NCBI GenBank assembly: GCA_037178855.1
Contig: JASJZC010000004.1
Location: 7,440,001 to 7,504,000, forward strand
Source: Oscheius sp. JU75
Lineage: Eukaryota; Nematoda; Chromadorea; Rhabditida; Rhabditidae
DNA length: 64,000 bases
Reading direction: 5' to 3'
Positions 1-12,263 of this stretch are shown here, piece after piece; within the stretch, counting starts at the first letter, position 1, and the number at the start of each line of letters is the position of its first letter. The notes under the pieces are model-generated. The model ran no database searches. It worked only from the letters and a program-made list of their open reading frames with translations, and had not been told where the DNA came from. Position numbers and translations under genes: made by a program.

Positions 1-3000
1 AGGGATACCCCCCTATGGGTCGTGGACAGCCAGGAATGGCGCAGAATCGCATGATGAACGGAATGCGCGGACCACAGCAGCCGCCAGGGCAGATGCGAAT
101 GATGCAGGATCCGCAGCAGCAGATGGCTATGATGCGCGGTGGAATGATGGCAGGACCGCCCGGCTTCAACCCGGCCGCACAGTACCCGAATCCGAATGAG
201 CAGCAGCAGCGCAACTTTATGGCCGGACCGTATATGGGAGGTCGGGGACAGCCGCCACAGTATCCGCCAATGATGCAGCAACAGCCCGGGCCAGGGGTAG
301 GTTTTTTTTATCTCCTTTTCGGGCGATCAAAGATCTTGGGTTATGTTATTTGGACAGGAGAAAGTGACAGAAAAGTTATTGACAGAGGGCAACACGGTAC
401 GACAAAGATAAACTGGCATGATATCATTGAAAGAATGACCAGAATCAGTTGCCAGATTGCCACAGAAATACAAGGATACGGCAAGGTTGACAGGCATACG
501 GTAACAGGGACGAAGTTGATTGCTGGACATGTACAATCGATTGACAGAGGAAGGGCTGGCATAGGAACTAACTGATAAGAATGGGAACAGAATATAACAA
601 GGCAAACTTGAGGCTGAGAAGAGACTATAGGTCATTCTTTCTAATTTCTTCAATTTGCAGATGATGATGGAAGCGGCGAGAGTGAACGGACCCCCCGGGA
701 TGGGTCAGATGCAGATGCCGGTCATGCACCCAGGAGCGCCACAGAATATGCCCATGACGAACGGAATGCCTCCCCAGCAGCAGCAACAGCAGCAGCCTCA
801 AGCGGGTGCGACGACGCCGAGCTTCCTCCAACAGCAGCGGCCGCCCTCACTGAGCAATGCGAGCAGTCATCAGGATCCGGAGAAAAGGAAATTGATACAG
901 CAGCAACTCGTTCTGCTTCTGCATGCGCATAAATGTCAGCAGAGAGAGAAACAGGTATGTGGTTTTAAAGGGACAGTCCAGCTATGGGTGCACGGTGGTA
1001 ATTCAAATTTTGGTTTATTTTGGGTTAATTTAGAGTTTCTTTCTGCATTTTCCGATCGTTTTAACTCATTTTTTCGATTTCTAAGTGTGTTGAATCGTTC
1101 CGCTGTCCAATTCTACCGTAGATTAGTCTTCTTTGACAGAAAGGTTGCCGAGAAAAAGGAGAAATACAATAAGGGAAAAAAACAGCGTTTCGTCACTTTT
1201 GCACTCATGGCTGAACTGTCCCTTCAAGACTGTATCCATATAAAAAAACCCCATTTTAGGCAGCCGAGCAGATGCCCCAGAACGGAGAGAAGCCGCCAGC
1301 CCAGCCCTTATGCAGCCTCCCGCATTGCAATACGATGAAGGAAGTCCTCAGTCATATGACGAGCTGCAACAATGGCCGAAGCTGTGCATGTGGGTCCTTT
1401 CTTAACCGATTTCAGCGGGCTGGAGACTGGCAGTCAACCTCGGTAATCTAGTTTCTGTTGCAGATGCGCACTGCGCCAGCTCGAGGCAGATCATCGCCCA
1501 TTGGAAGAACTGCCAGCGCGAGGACTGTCCCGTCTGCAAGCCACTGAAAAACATACAGAATAATCCTACTGGAGGTATGTGCTTTTATCGCCATTTTTAT
1601 ACAAACTTTGTCTGAAATTTGAAATACGTGGCTGGGCTTTTCTAAAGTTCCTTGATTCCCACAACAAACTATGAACTTGAAATTCCCGCCTTCTTTTTTG
1701 GAAGTTCTTGGTCCCGCTAGAACCTTTTGGATTAAGGATCGCGCGGGCTTTTTGGTCCCGCAACGAATCGGTCCAATTCTCCCATTTTTAGGCGGCAGTT
1801 TCACCCCTACAGACATGAACACCCTTCTCGGGCCGAACAGCGTCGGACCAGGTTCCGTCTCGGCCTTCGGAGGCCCTCATTCTGCCGATCATCTCGCCGC
1901 GACGTTCGGATCCCCCGGACCGTCGTCGGTCACAAGTCTGCAGCAGATGAACTCGGTCCCGCAGCTCGGAGGAGGAGGTCCGATGGGAGGAGCACATATG
2001 CAGCCGGCCTCTGTGCCGACCGCAGCTGGACAACAACAGAAACCCCCAGGAATGACCAATGGGCCGATGAGCGCTGCGACAATACAGGGAGACTTCAATC
2101 CGGCTATGCAACAGTGGGTTTCGCTCTTGATTTCTTAGGTAGAAAATAGTTGTCGATGGGGACTCTCATGTGCAATAGAAAAAAGGGGGGTCTTTCTTTG
2201 TCCGTATGGGATCATCACTGCCACACGGGCTCGGTGGACAACCTCCTATTCTTCTCAAAATGACAGTCTGTTCAGTCTCTAACATGTCCGATTCATAAGA
2301 TGCCTTTCAAGTTGACATCTCTTTTAATTCGTTGGCAGAACTTTCCATGTCCATTTGCTTCAAATTTGAGCTCGAGAACTTGCTAAACTGATCGAAATTT
2401 CCTGAAATTCCTATAAAAACGACCCATTCCAGAGACCCCTTCCGCTCTCCGATTCCCCCGAACAAGCAGCAACTCAGCGATCCTTCCAAGAACACTGGTC
2501 TCTCGTCTGCTATACAGCTCGCCATCAACAACGAGTTCCCGCTCTCGAGCCTTCCCGATCCGCAGCCCGTTGCCAATGGTACTGTTTTTCCTCATTTTTT
2601 GAAGCCTAAATACGAGAATTTAGACAAGCCCTGGCACGTGCATGTGACCAAAGATCTCCGAAACCACCTTGTGGGCAAGCTGGTGAAGGCCATTTTCCCG
2701 TCTCCAGATCCCAATGCCCTCCTGGACCAGCGAATTAAGGACTTGATCACGTACGCGAGAAAGGTGGAGAAGGAGATGTATGAGACGGCTAATGACAGGG
2801 TCAGTTCTGCTAAAAAAAAATTGGGTAAATTAATCCAAATTAAGGAGGAATACTACCACCTCCTAGCTGAGAAGATCTACAAGATCCAGAAAGAGCTCCA
2901 GGAGAAGAAGAACACACGATTGGATTCGAGGCGACCCGAGCAGCCGAATCAGGTCTTCGAGCTCGATGAGCTCAATATGCCTTATCCGCCAAATATCACA

Positions 3001-6000
3001 CTAAATACGGACGGCTCGATGCCGAATAACAATTGGCGGCAGAATGTAAGTTTTTCTTGGATGGGTTTCCCGCTATAATATGCCGTATGCTTGCTCTCAA
3101 AATTGTTAGGGGTATTTTTTCGCTTATTTTGTTCTAACTTGCTCAGACCATGAAATTCTAGTCGAAAACTGCAGGGAAATACGGTAGAATTCCACCTAGA
3201 TTTTGTGATATGTTTCGGCTGTTCACAGTAAATCGGGCTATTTTTCTTGTTTCTATACAAAACTTCTGCCATTTCAGGGCCCCTCGGAGGCCGAGATTCG
3301 CGAGCGTGAGGTCCAGGACACTGTCCGTCAGCTGAAGATGGAGGCTGAGGAGGTTCGCAACAATGAGATTCGGAATGCGGCGGCTGCCCAGGCCGCAGCC
3401 CAGCCTCCGGTCTCGTCTGAACCAACTCCCACGGCTCCCCTATCTGCAAATCCGATGTCTCTGGCTAGTTCCGCCGTTCCGACACCGACCAACGGGACTC
3501 CGATGGGCCACCAGCCGCTGTCCGTCATGAGCAACGGCAAGCCACAGATCCAGATCAAGGAGGAGGGTTGCAGCTCGGTGGCGAGCACCTCGAGCGGACC
3601 ACAGTCTGTCACCAGTGTCACCGTCAAACAGGAGCCCATGACCCCGAAGAAAGAGATCAAGAGAGAAGCCACACCGCCTCCTGGTATGGTTTTTTTTTTA
3701 TGGTGGGAGAGGGTTGCAGCGCTAACCTGATTCATGTATGCATGCAAATACTTTAAAGCGAGACTAAACTGCTAATTTCGTAAGAAGGGCTCAATCTTGG
3801 GATTCGAGTCCACCTTGTTTGGATCTGTAGTCGGAACGCTAACTGGCTGAGCTATGCGACCATGTTGCCTTTACACCTGAAGCTGGATATGAGATAAATA
3901 CTCTCTATTTTAAGCCCTAAAACACCCGTAATTTCAGGTGGAGACGAGAATTTCGACGGCGACACCCTCCGGAACTACCTTCGTCCAATCTGGGAGCGTC
4001 TTCGGTCCTCGGAAGATGCCATGCCCTTCTTGATCCCGGTCGACCCGCACCTCCTGAACATTCCGGACTACTTTGACATTATCAAGAAACCCATGGATCT
4101 GGCCACAATTGAGCACAAGCTAAATACCGGCGCCTACCGTCACCCATGGGAGTTCTGCGACGACATGTGGCTGATGTTCGACAACGCCTGGCTCTACAAC
4201 AAGAAGAACAGCAAAGTGTACAAATATAGCACGAAGTTGAGCGAGATGTTCGTTGCGGAGATGGATCCGGTGATGAAGCAGATGGGATATTGTTGCAGGT
4301 ACTGGGTCATATTGAATAAAATAGGGCATTTTGAGAGGACTCTTAGGACATTTTTTAAATCAAAGTAATCCTGGAAATTGAGCTATGGGGTCCAGAAAAG
4401 GATTTTTTAAAGCGAGGATCCGATTACCGGACCTCCTGATTACTAGTACAGGCATTTAGCCGCTAGGCCATTTAAGCAAAGCGAATTAATGACCCAGAAT
4501 GCCCAACATGGTCAAATGAGATTCTGGAGGATCCGATGCTCGCACCTCCAGATTACAATTCTGGACGTTACTAGACCGATCGTTCATAACGGCTTAAAGA
4601 TCCTAAACACTCTAAAATACGTTGAAGGATCCGTTCCCCGGACCTCCAGATTACTAACTGGCCGAAGCTCTTAGCTACTGCGCCAGTTATGTAAATGCAC
4701 GACGAGCAGCATTTGTGATCTAAGGTGACACATTTATTCAATAAGCTATTTTGGGAAAAAAAACGCATGGGAAGGGTTCCCACGATGAAAAGTTGACATA
4801 TTTACAATATTCTTAGTTTGAAAAAATTAAGCTCATAAGACCTCAAAGTTTCTTTTATGACCATATTAAAATCATTTTTTCAGCAAGAAGCTCTCCTTCA
4901 CCCCTCTCGCTCTGTTCTGCTACGGCGCCAACATGTGCACAATAGCCCGCGACCAGCCATACATGCTCTTCGAGCACAACGCGACCAATTACGGTGTGAC
5001 CGTCAGCGAAAAGTACACGTACTGTCTGAAATGCTTCGAGAACATTCCGCCTGAGGGACTGAACTTGGCCGAGGCCAATACGGAGCCGAACTACGTGACC
5101 AAAGACCGTTTCCTGCAGGTCAAGAACAACCAAATCGACTACGAGCCCTTCGAAGTGTGCAAGTATTGTCATAGGAAATGGCATCGGATCTGTGCTCTCT
5201 ATGACAAGAAGGTCTTCCCCGAAGGATTCATTTGCGATACATGCAGGAAAGACAAGAAGTACCCGAAGCCGGATAACAAGTTCACGGCCAAGAAGTTGCC
5301 GCATAACAGGCTCTCGACCTTCTTGGAAGATCGGGTGGGTTTTTAAGACTCTTTTTGGTGTTGAAAATCGTGGTTTCCGGCAACGGAAAATAGTGTTTCG
5401 GCATGTTAATGTGTCTTTCCTACTCATAGCCTCAAAACTATCTTCAACCCGCCGATACTTTGCTAATTCTCCCTTTTCCAGGTGAACAAGTTCATGCGAG
5501 CCCGTCTCCCCGGCAAGTCGGACAACTACGAGGTCATCATCCGAACGCTTTGTGTCCAGGACAAGGAGGTCGAGATCAAGCCCATGATGAAACAAAAGTA
5601 AACATTTTTGGAATTTTCCGCCCAATTTAACATTCAGATATGCGCCGATGGGCTTCCAGGAAAAGTATCCCTACAAGACGAAGGCTGTTTTCTGTTTCGA
5701 GGTCATCGACGGCGTCGAGGTCTGCTTTTTTGGCCTCCACGTCCAGGAATATGGGAGCGCGTGTTCGAAGCCGAACACCCGGCGCGTCTACATTGCCTAC
5801 CTCGACTCGGTGCACTTCTTCCAGCCGAGGGAGCTCAGAACGGACGTGTATCATGAGATTCTCCTCGGGTATTTGGAGTGAGTTGTGCATTTTTTGATTG
5901 GACACAGAGATAGGGAGCTTGGTGCCAATACTCTTTCTGGATCACTGACACTATTGACGAACTTTTCTAGAAAGTTCCTATCTAATTGTTTGCAAGTCAA

Positions 6001-9000
6001 GCCAAATCGAGTCAGTTCGGGAAGTTGCTTCGTTGGGAGGACGTTATTCCTGTCATCGTACCTCGATTAGAGGGAATACGGACAGATTGAAGTGGGAGGA
6101 AAGGGTCACGACAGTTGGACAGAAGGAAGTAGAAATCGAGCAGTTTTGGAAGAATCAGATTATTATTGGCATTGAGCCTCAAGGGGCAATAGCATTACTC
6201 GTTTACCAAAATTGGCAAATTAGCAAAGTTTTTTGTAAGAGAAAAAAAGCAATTAAAAAATCCGAAAAGTGTCCAGCAATTAGTCAACTACCAAAGATAG
6301 TGATAGGGGCGAAGAAAGTGACGTAGATAGAGAGAGTGACAGTAACAGGAACAGAGACGGTAGTAAAAACAGTGACAGTGGACAGAAAGTAACAGACAGT
6401 AGCAGGGTCAGAGGCAAAGTCACATGAAAAATGATCTCATTTTCAGCTACGCCAAACAGCATGGCTACACAATGGCTCACATCTGGGCTTGTCCACCCTC
6501 CGAGGGCGATGACTACATATTTCACTGCCATCCTCCAGAGCAGAAGATCCCCAAACCGAAACGCCTTCAAGACTGGTACAAGAAGATGCTCGAAAAGGGC
6601 GTGGCGGAGAAGACTGTGGTCGAATTCAAGGACATTTACAAGCAGGCCCGAGATGACCAGTTGACGACTCCAATGGCTCTGCCCTACTTCGAGGGAGACT
6701 TCTGGCCCAATGTGATTGAGGACATTATCAAGTGAGTTTCTTAATCGATAACTGGATGCCTATAGTCAGGGCTCAAAATAACAGATTGGTACGGCCCAAA
6801 TAAAGCTGACATATGCCGTTTGAGAGAATTGACAGGCCAGGTTTCCAACTGGATGTCACTTCTGTCCATGACAGGTGATGTGCCCCATTGATAGGTGAAA
6901 ATGAGTAGATAGGTGCTGACAGGGACAAATTGGAGCTGACAGGATTACCAAGACAGAATGTCAGATCAGATACGAGGTTGATAAGAGGAGGTAGAGGAGG
7001 GAGATCGACAGTCTAGAAACGAGATTGACATGACTATTTGGAGACTACATGTTCCTGTCAATGACAAGAAGATTGGCAGGAACAGGGTGAAAAAGACAGG
7101 TTGACAGAGATAAGCCAAGGGCATGTTGTGTGGAAAATGACGCTCTGACATTGTCAAGTTAACAGGGGGTTTGGCTTAGAAACAGACATCCATGTATACC
7201 ATAATTTGCCCGATATTGACCCAGAATAAGCATATCATGAAATCATCTCAAAAAGACTCATAAACATCTCTGTTTTTCAGAGAGACGAACAACGAAGAAG
7301 CCCAACGTGCCCAGCAGATGAAGGATGAGGACGGTGATGAGGAGGAGGACTTTTTCGGCGCTTCGGACGCCGGCAAGAAGAAGGGCTCCAAGAACAAGAA
7401 GAACAATCTGAAGAAGAACTCAAAAAATAAGAAGAAGCAGGCCAACAGCACTGGCAATGAGGTCGCGGATAAGCTCTTCTCGCAACTCGAAAAGCACAAG
7501 GAGGTCTTCTTCACCATCCGTCTCGTCACAATCCAACAGGAACAGAAGGTTCTGGAAGCGCCAACCACGGATCCGGATCCCCTGCTGTCCAGTGAGATGA
7601 TGGACGGACGTGACACCTTCCTCAGCAGGGCACGCGATGACCATTGGGAGTTCAGTTCCCTCAGAAGAGCCAAGTGAGTTTTTTTTATTATTTAAAGCCT
7701 TAGGTGAGACTCTAATGCATCTCTGTCAGCTTCTTATGCATCTTTACGCATTTATGAGCTAGAAGGACAAAATTTTTGTATGGTCAGTCGGTTTAGCGCT
7801 TCGATTGCGGAACTAAAGGCGTCGGGTCCGATCCCCGCGCCCGGCAAAAACTTACGGTCGATCAGAAAACACTGGGAAAGCGGTACGATCTACTTGTGAA
7901 ATTTTCTAACCATTTCCACGCGGTCCAAGAGACCATTTTAGACCCTGAAACAGGCTTCTGCCGAACGCCCTGATTGAGACAGGCGGAGCATTGTGTCAGC
8001 GCTGAATTTCAGGGACGGGAGCATCACATTCAGCTCTTTCTGCCTGTTATTTCGATCTTTAAAACAATTCTCTATCCTTCGTAAATCAATACCTAGCGTT
8101 AAAAACTTAAAACTTGCAGATATTCCACACTCTGTCTCTGCTACGCGTTGCACGAGAATGACAGCTCCAAGGAGACGGCCTATTGTAACAAGTGCAACAA
8201 TGTGGCTAAATTCCACTGCAACACGTGCGACGACTTCGATCTGTGCGAGAAATGCCATCAGAACATCAAGCACGAGCATCCGATGGAGCAGCTCAAGAGC
8301 CTGATCGCGCAGGAAGGAGAGTCGGGCGGAGGCAATCGCTACGAGAGCATACAGGTACTTTTTACATGTCACTTTTGGTCAACTTGTTTTCTGTCGATCT
8401 GTCAAGATTTCCATGCTAATTTTTTGCATTTTGCCCTGACAGGTAAGCAGTCTGTCAAAGTGACTTGTATTCACTCTGTCCCTCTGTCAATTCTCCACAA
8501 CTGACGTGTCAACCGCGTCTTGAAATATGATAGGAAACACCTCGAAACTCTATAAAACCCACTATTTTTCAGCGCTGCATCCAGTCCCTGGTCCATGCCT
8601 GCCAGTGCCGAGACGCAAACTGTCGCCGAATGAGCTGTCACAAGATGAAGCGCGTCGTGCAGCATACCAAGATGTGCAAGAAGAGAGTCAACGCCAGCTG
8701 TCCGGTCTGCAAGCAGCTCATCGCCTTGTGCTGTTACCACGCGAAGCATTGTACCCGAGACAGCTGTTCAGTACCGTTCTGCATGAATATCCGCCAGAAG
8801 CTGGCCGAACAGAAGAGACTCTCGGCTCGTCGCGCCGACATGATGATGAGACGTCGTATGGAAGGACTTCATGCCGGAGTAGGAGGAGGAAGTTGTGAGT
8901 TTTTTGGTCATTTTTGATCGGAAAATGGGCTAAAGTAATATATAGTTGAGAGAGTTGCAGCTTGCTGGGAGATAACTGCATACCATCACTGTCTAAATGT

Positions 9001-11258
9001 GGCTGTTTTGACACCAGTTTTGGTCTTAAAATGTACTTGGCTGAATATCTAATGCGGCAGCATGTCTGAGGATTGCTGGTAGCATTCGATACTCAGACAA
9101 ACGGTACTCAGTTTGTATTCAGGCCAGTTCAGTCTCGGAATGTGATTAACTCACTATTTAATCTGATAACATAATTATTACGTGGTAGCATTGGATATTC
9201 AACCAAAGACTTTCTTTTTCGCGCCCGTTTGGTCGCGAAGTGGCGTGGCTGATTTTAAAATATGATAGTCTCTGTTCTTGATACTTCCATTGGATACTTG
9301 AGCCAATAGCTCAAAATCACTACTTTACTGGAGTCTAACTGAGTATTCACAGATTAGAAGAGATATGCAGCGGATTTCCATTTGGGTACACGACCAAACT
9401 ACTAGGTTCCTTGACTGAGTATCTAAAGCCGCTTTATTTATATGCAAATGGATCGCGCAACGAAAAATTTTAAAGATCTACAAAAGCTGTTGAACTTACT
9501 ATAACGCCCATTTTCAGCCTCTACCCCATCCAACACGGCCCCCTCGACTTCGACAGCCGTCACCAGTTCCACGACACCACCCTCTATCACGGGTTCAGCT
9601 TCGGGTGCCGCAGCGAAAAAAGGCGGCGGAGTTCAGGCCTCTCCTTTCGGTGGAATGCCAACAAATGTCCATGCCCAGCAACAGCAGCAAACGAATTCGA
9701 TGATGCCCAATCTGCAGAATCAGCCCCCAAGACCGGGCGGAGGAATGACGATGGGCATGGGACCAATGAATCCGAACATGGGTCCGGGAATGGCGAGTCG
9801 CGGCTTCCCAGGTGGAGGAGGGATGCAACAGCCCTATGGAGGATCTATGACCAATATGCCAGGTACTTTTTTGGGTAGAAAAAAAAAAGTCAAAAGAGTT
9901 ATTTTGGTTTTCTGTGAGCCTGTTGATAAGAGATAGTCTCTGTCAACCTGTCACTGTCAATTCTGCTGTTTCTGTCCACCTATTCCTTAGTATTCTGTCA
10001 ACCTGTCTAGTTTCTGGTCAAAGAGAAAATCAAAAAAAGCCAATTAGTCGATCCAACCAGCTATTTTTTTGACATCCCTTTTCAGGAGCAGGTCCAATGC
10101 CCCCAGCTGGCCGCGGTCAACAGCCGGCCACCATGACCGGAATGCAGCGGATGCCCGGAGGGCAGCCGTTGATGAATCCGCCACCCTACAGACCCCCGAA
10201 CAACGGTACCATAGGTCATTACGGTCCGCAGACCGGGCAGCAGATGCCGGGGATCAGCCATCCGATGCCTGGAATGCCCGGGTTAACTGGACAAATGCGT
10301 AAATTTTCCGCTTTTGTTGGTACCTAATCGAAAATTTTAAGCTGGTATGCAGCGACAGCAGATGCCGGACGAGCGTAGCATGATGGAAAAGATGCACCAG
10401 TTGGAGAGTCGCCTTCGGGGGATGAGGACGCCGGAAGAGCAGAACGAGTTCTACCAGGAGATCAAGCGGACGCCGCATCTGTTCAGCGCCTTTCTGAAGA
10501 TGTCGAGGAATAGCCAAGGGCAGTCGATGTTCCCGACGGCGTCGGCCTACCTACAGCGCGAGACCATGATGGGACATCCGGGCTGGCAACAGCAACAGTA
10601 TGGTCACAGACCTGGACAGCCATCGCCGAATATGGGACCGTATCCGGGAATGCCGGTTAGTTTAAAATCCCTTTTTGACTTATTTCAACACTAATTTTGA
10701 TACTACAAATGGGTATTCTTAGGCATCTTTTTTTTGTGGATACCTAGCTTGCTATTACACTCCTTTTTTAGCAATCATGTTCGACAACATCACTTTTCTG
10801 AACTCACAAAAAAGAAAAATGCACTCTAGAAGTGTAAGTTCCACAAGCGAGCTTAGATAGGAAATAGCACACTTTATAACTTCAAATCCAGGCGATTTTG
10901 ACCATTTTTCGTCCGTCAGAATTGTAACTTTTACGGCTTAGAGCAGTGATCTGAAACTGCCTAAAAGTTTACCAGTTTGCAAGACTAACAGAACGGACAT
11001 GCCAATAAAACCACGCGGTTTGTATCGTTTTTATCTAGATCTAAATGCTCAAAATTTGCAGCTTTTTACGATAAAAAAGCCTGAAAATGCCGTAAGAAAT
11101 TAATCCCCTTGATCATGTTTTACGGATGCTAAAAAAAGTAGTTGAAAACTCGTTATTTTCCATCTATAACCATTCAATTTCAGGGCCGACAACCACAGCC
11201 GGGCCAGACGCCGCAGATGATGCCTCCCCAAGGGCAAGATCCATCCACATATCGGTGA
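1..11258 (+). CDS. cbp-1: CBP/p300 histone acetyltransferase homologue, 5' partial
   Basis: Transcriptional coactivator and lysine acetyltransferase of the nucleus. Exons: <1-296, 661-954, 1260-1389, 1464-1574, 1792-2113, 2433-2578, 2624-2799, 2845-3045, 3278-3683, 3938-4298, 4884-5334, 5482-5597, 5638-5877, 6447-6731, 7281-7673, 8120-8354, 8573-8894, 9518-9862, 10086-10298, 10342-10655, 11184-11258 (TGA). From nucleotide 3 these close to 1809 codons plus stop. Domains in fragment numbering: Met/Gln/Pro/Gly-rich start, TAZ1 about 162-275, KIX about 433-515, bromodomain about 694-813, RING/PHD 814-964, KAT11 acetyltransferase 965-1308, ZZ finger 1309-1387, TAZ2 1388-1480, Gln/Met/Gly-rich tail. 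The catalytic signatures [20 protein letters not shown] and WYKKML (the Asp, Trp and Tyr known from p300) are intact. A Lys-rich stretch near 7375-7440 matches the autoacetylation loop. Two exon joins rest on 45-nt in-frame introns (2579-2623, 2800-2844) and could be read through. The true start is outside the window. Confidence 0.96.
3805..3875 (-). repeat. tRNA-like element in CBP intron
   Basis: On the minus strand an A-box-like TAGCTCAGCCAGTTAGCG is followed about 30 bases later by a B-box-like ACTCGAATCC. I could not form a convincing acceptor stem, so this looks like a tRNA-derived repeat or pseudogene, not a working tRNA. Confidence 0.45.
4414..4699 (-). repeat. cluster of tRNA-derived repeat copies in CBP intron
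   Basis: Two clear copies (4414-4480 and 4625-4699) and a fragment (about 4526-4565), all inverted. Each reads on the minus strand as an A-box-like segment (GGCCTAGTGG type), a variable middle containing TAGTAATC, then a B-box-like segment ending GGATCC. The same unit recurs near 18.0, 45.7, 50.7 and 52.3 kb. Confidence 0.6.
7785..7852 (+). repeat. tRNA-like element in CBP intron
   Basis: It has an A-box-like GTCAGTCGGTTTAGCGC, a possible anticodon loop TTGCGGA and a B-box-like GGGTCCGATCC. Stems are imperfect, so a tRNA-derived pseudogene is more likely than a functional arginine tRNA. Confidence 0.4.
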
Positions 11259-12263
11259 TTGTCCCCATTTCTTCTTCTCTTCTGTGATACTGCTCCTTCT
11301 CTTCTCAAAGAGGGTGCTGGCTCACCCTCTCTCCACATGATCATCCCTAGGTTGTTAGTTTCCTCTTCTCCGTTCTTTGTTTTTCCCATCACCTATCCAC
11401 CCAGTGATTTCTCCTACTACCATATCGCGTTTTTCCCGCCTCTTTTTTGATGACGCCCGGCGCCCCCAATTGTCTGTATTATATCATGTATAAGAGACCC
11501 CTACCGAATATACGAGTACCTAGATTTTATTGACTTTTTGTGCGTGAAAACTGCCCTAATTTCATCACAAAAAACCTACACACAATTAAGCTCAGATTCT
11601 CGTTTTTCAGCTACGCCTATATAAGACACAGTTTAAGCATTTTAACTCTCCTGCTCGTTGGTTGTTCACTTTTTTTGGGTTATTGTCCTCCCTCTCTGCT
11701 CACACAATTTAATTGTTACATCACCAAAAAGTATCCTTTTTTTTCTTACCCAAAACCTCAAATCATTGTTAGGTCCGTCTCCTTTTAATTTCTTGTTTTA
11801 AATCACCGCCCGGATTTGAACAAGAATTAAGGAAGGGCCCGTCCTCTTTCCCGGCTGATCTACACCCCCCTACACACAGATTTCTCTATCACACCACATA
11901 ATTTATTTTTCTGACCCATTTCTCCCTCTTGAAGTTCTACTGAGTGTATATTCCCCCTATACGATAAAGCCTATATTTCACTTCGATCTCTTCTGATTTT
12001 TATAGTATTAATGCGCAAAAAAACAAGATAGAAAGGTTTTACCAGTCCGAGGATCGAATACTGCCCCTTCTGCGTCAGTCGACGCGCTAACTTATTGAGC
12101 GAACTCCTGAAAAAAATAAATTTGAAGTGGAACTGATAAAAAAAATATCAGGATCGCTGTCCCTTAAAACGTGTATTTATAGAACTTAAACATGGGATAT
12201 GGGTACCAAAAATGGGAAAAACGGGGAGATTACTATCGTTTTTTTAACGGGAAAAAGAGGCTT
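11259..12263. other. CBP 3' UTR and tail-to-tail spacer
   Basis: T-rich non-coding DNA between the CBP stop and the TMEM33 stop. It probably holds a long CBP 3' UTR. A tRNA-like sequence sits at about 12035-12108 on the minus strand (TTAGCGCG followed by TATTCGATCC) with poor stems. No open frame here resembles a gene. Confidence 0.6.

Noticed and set aside
655-1338. A single 227-codon plus-strand frame
   Set aside because: Only 661-954 is coding (TAZ1 start). The rest is intron, and the following TAZ1 half lies in another frame from 1260.
4855-5625. A 256-codon minus-strand frame opposite CBP
   Set aside because: It is a shadow of the CBP RING/PHD and acetyltransferase exons; the plus strand has clear homology and splice signals.
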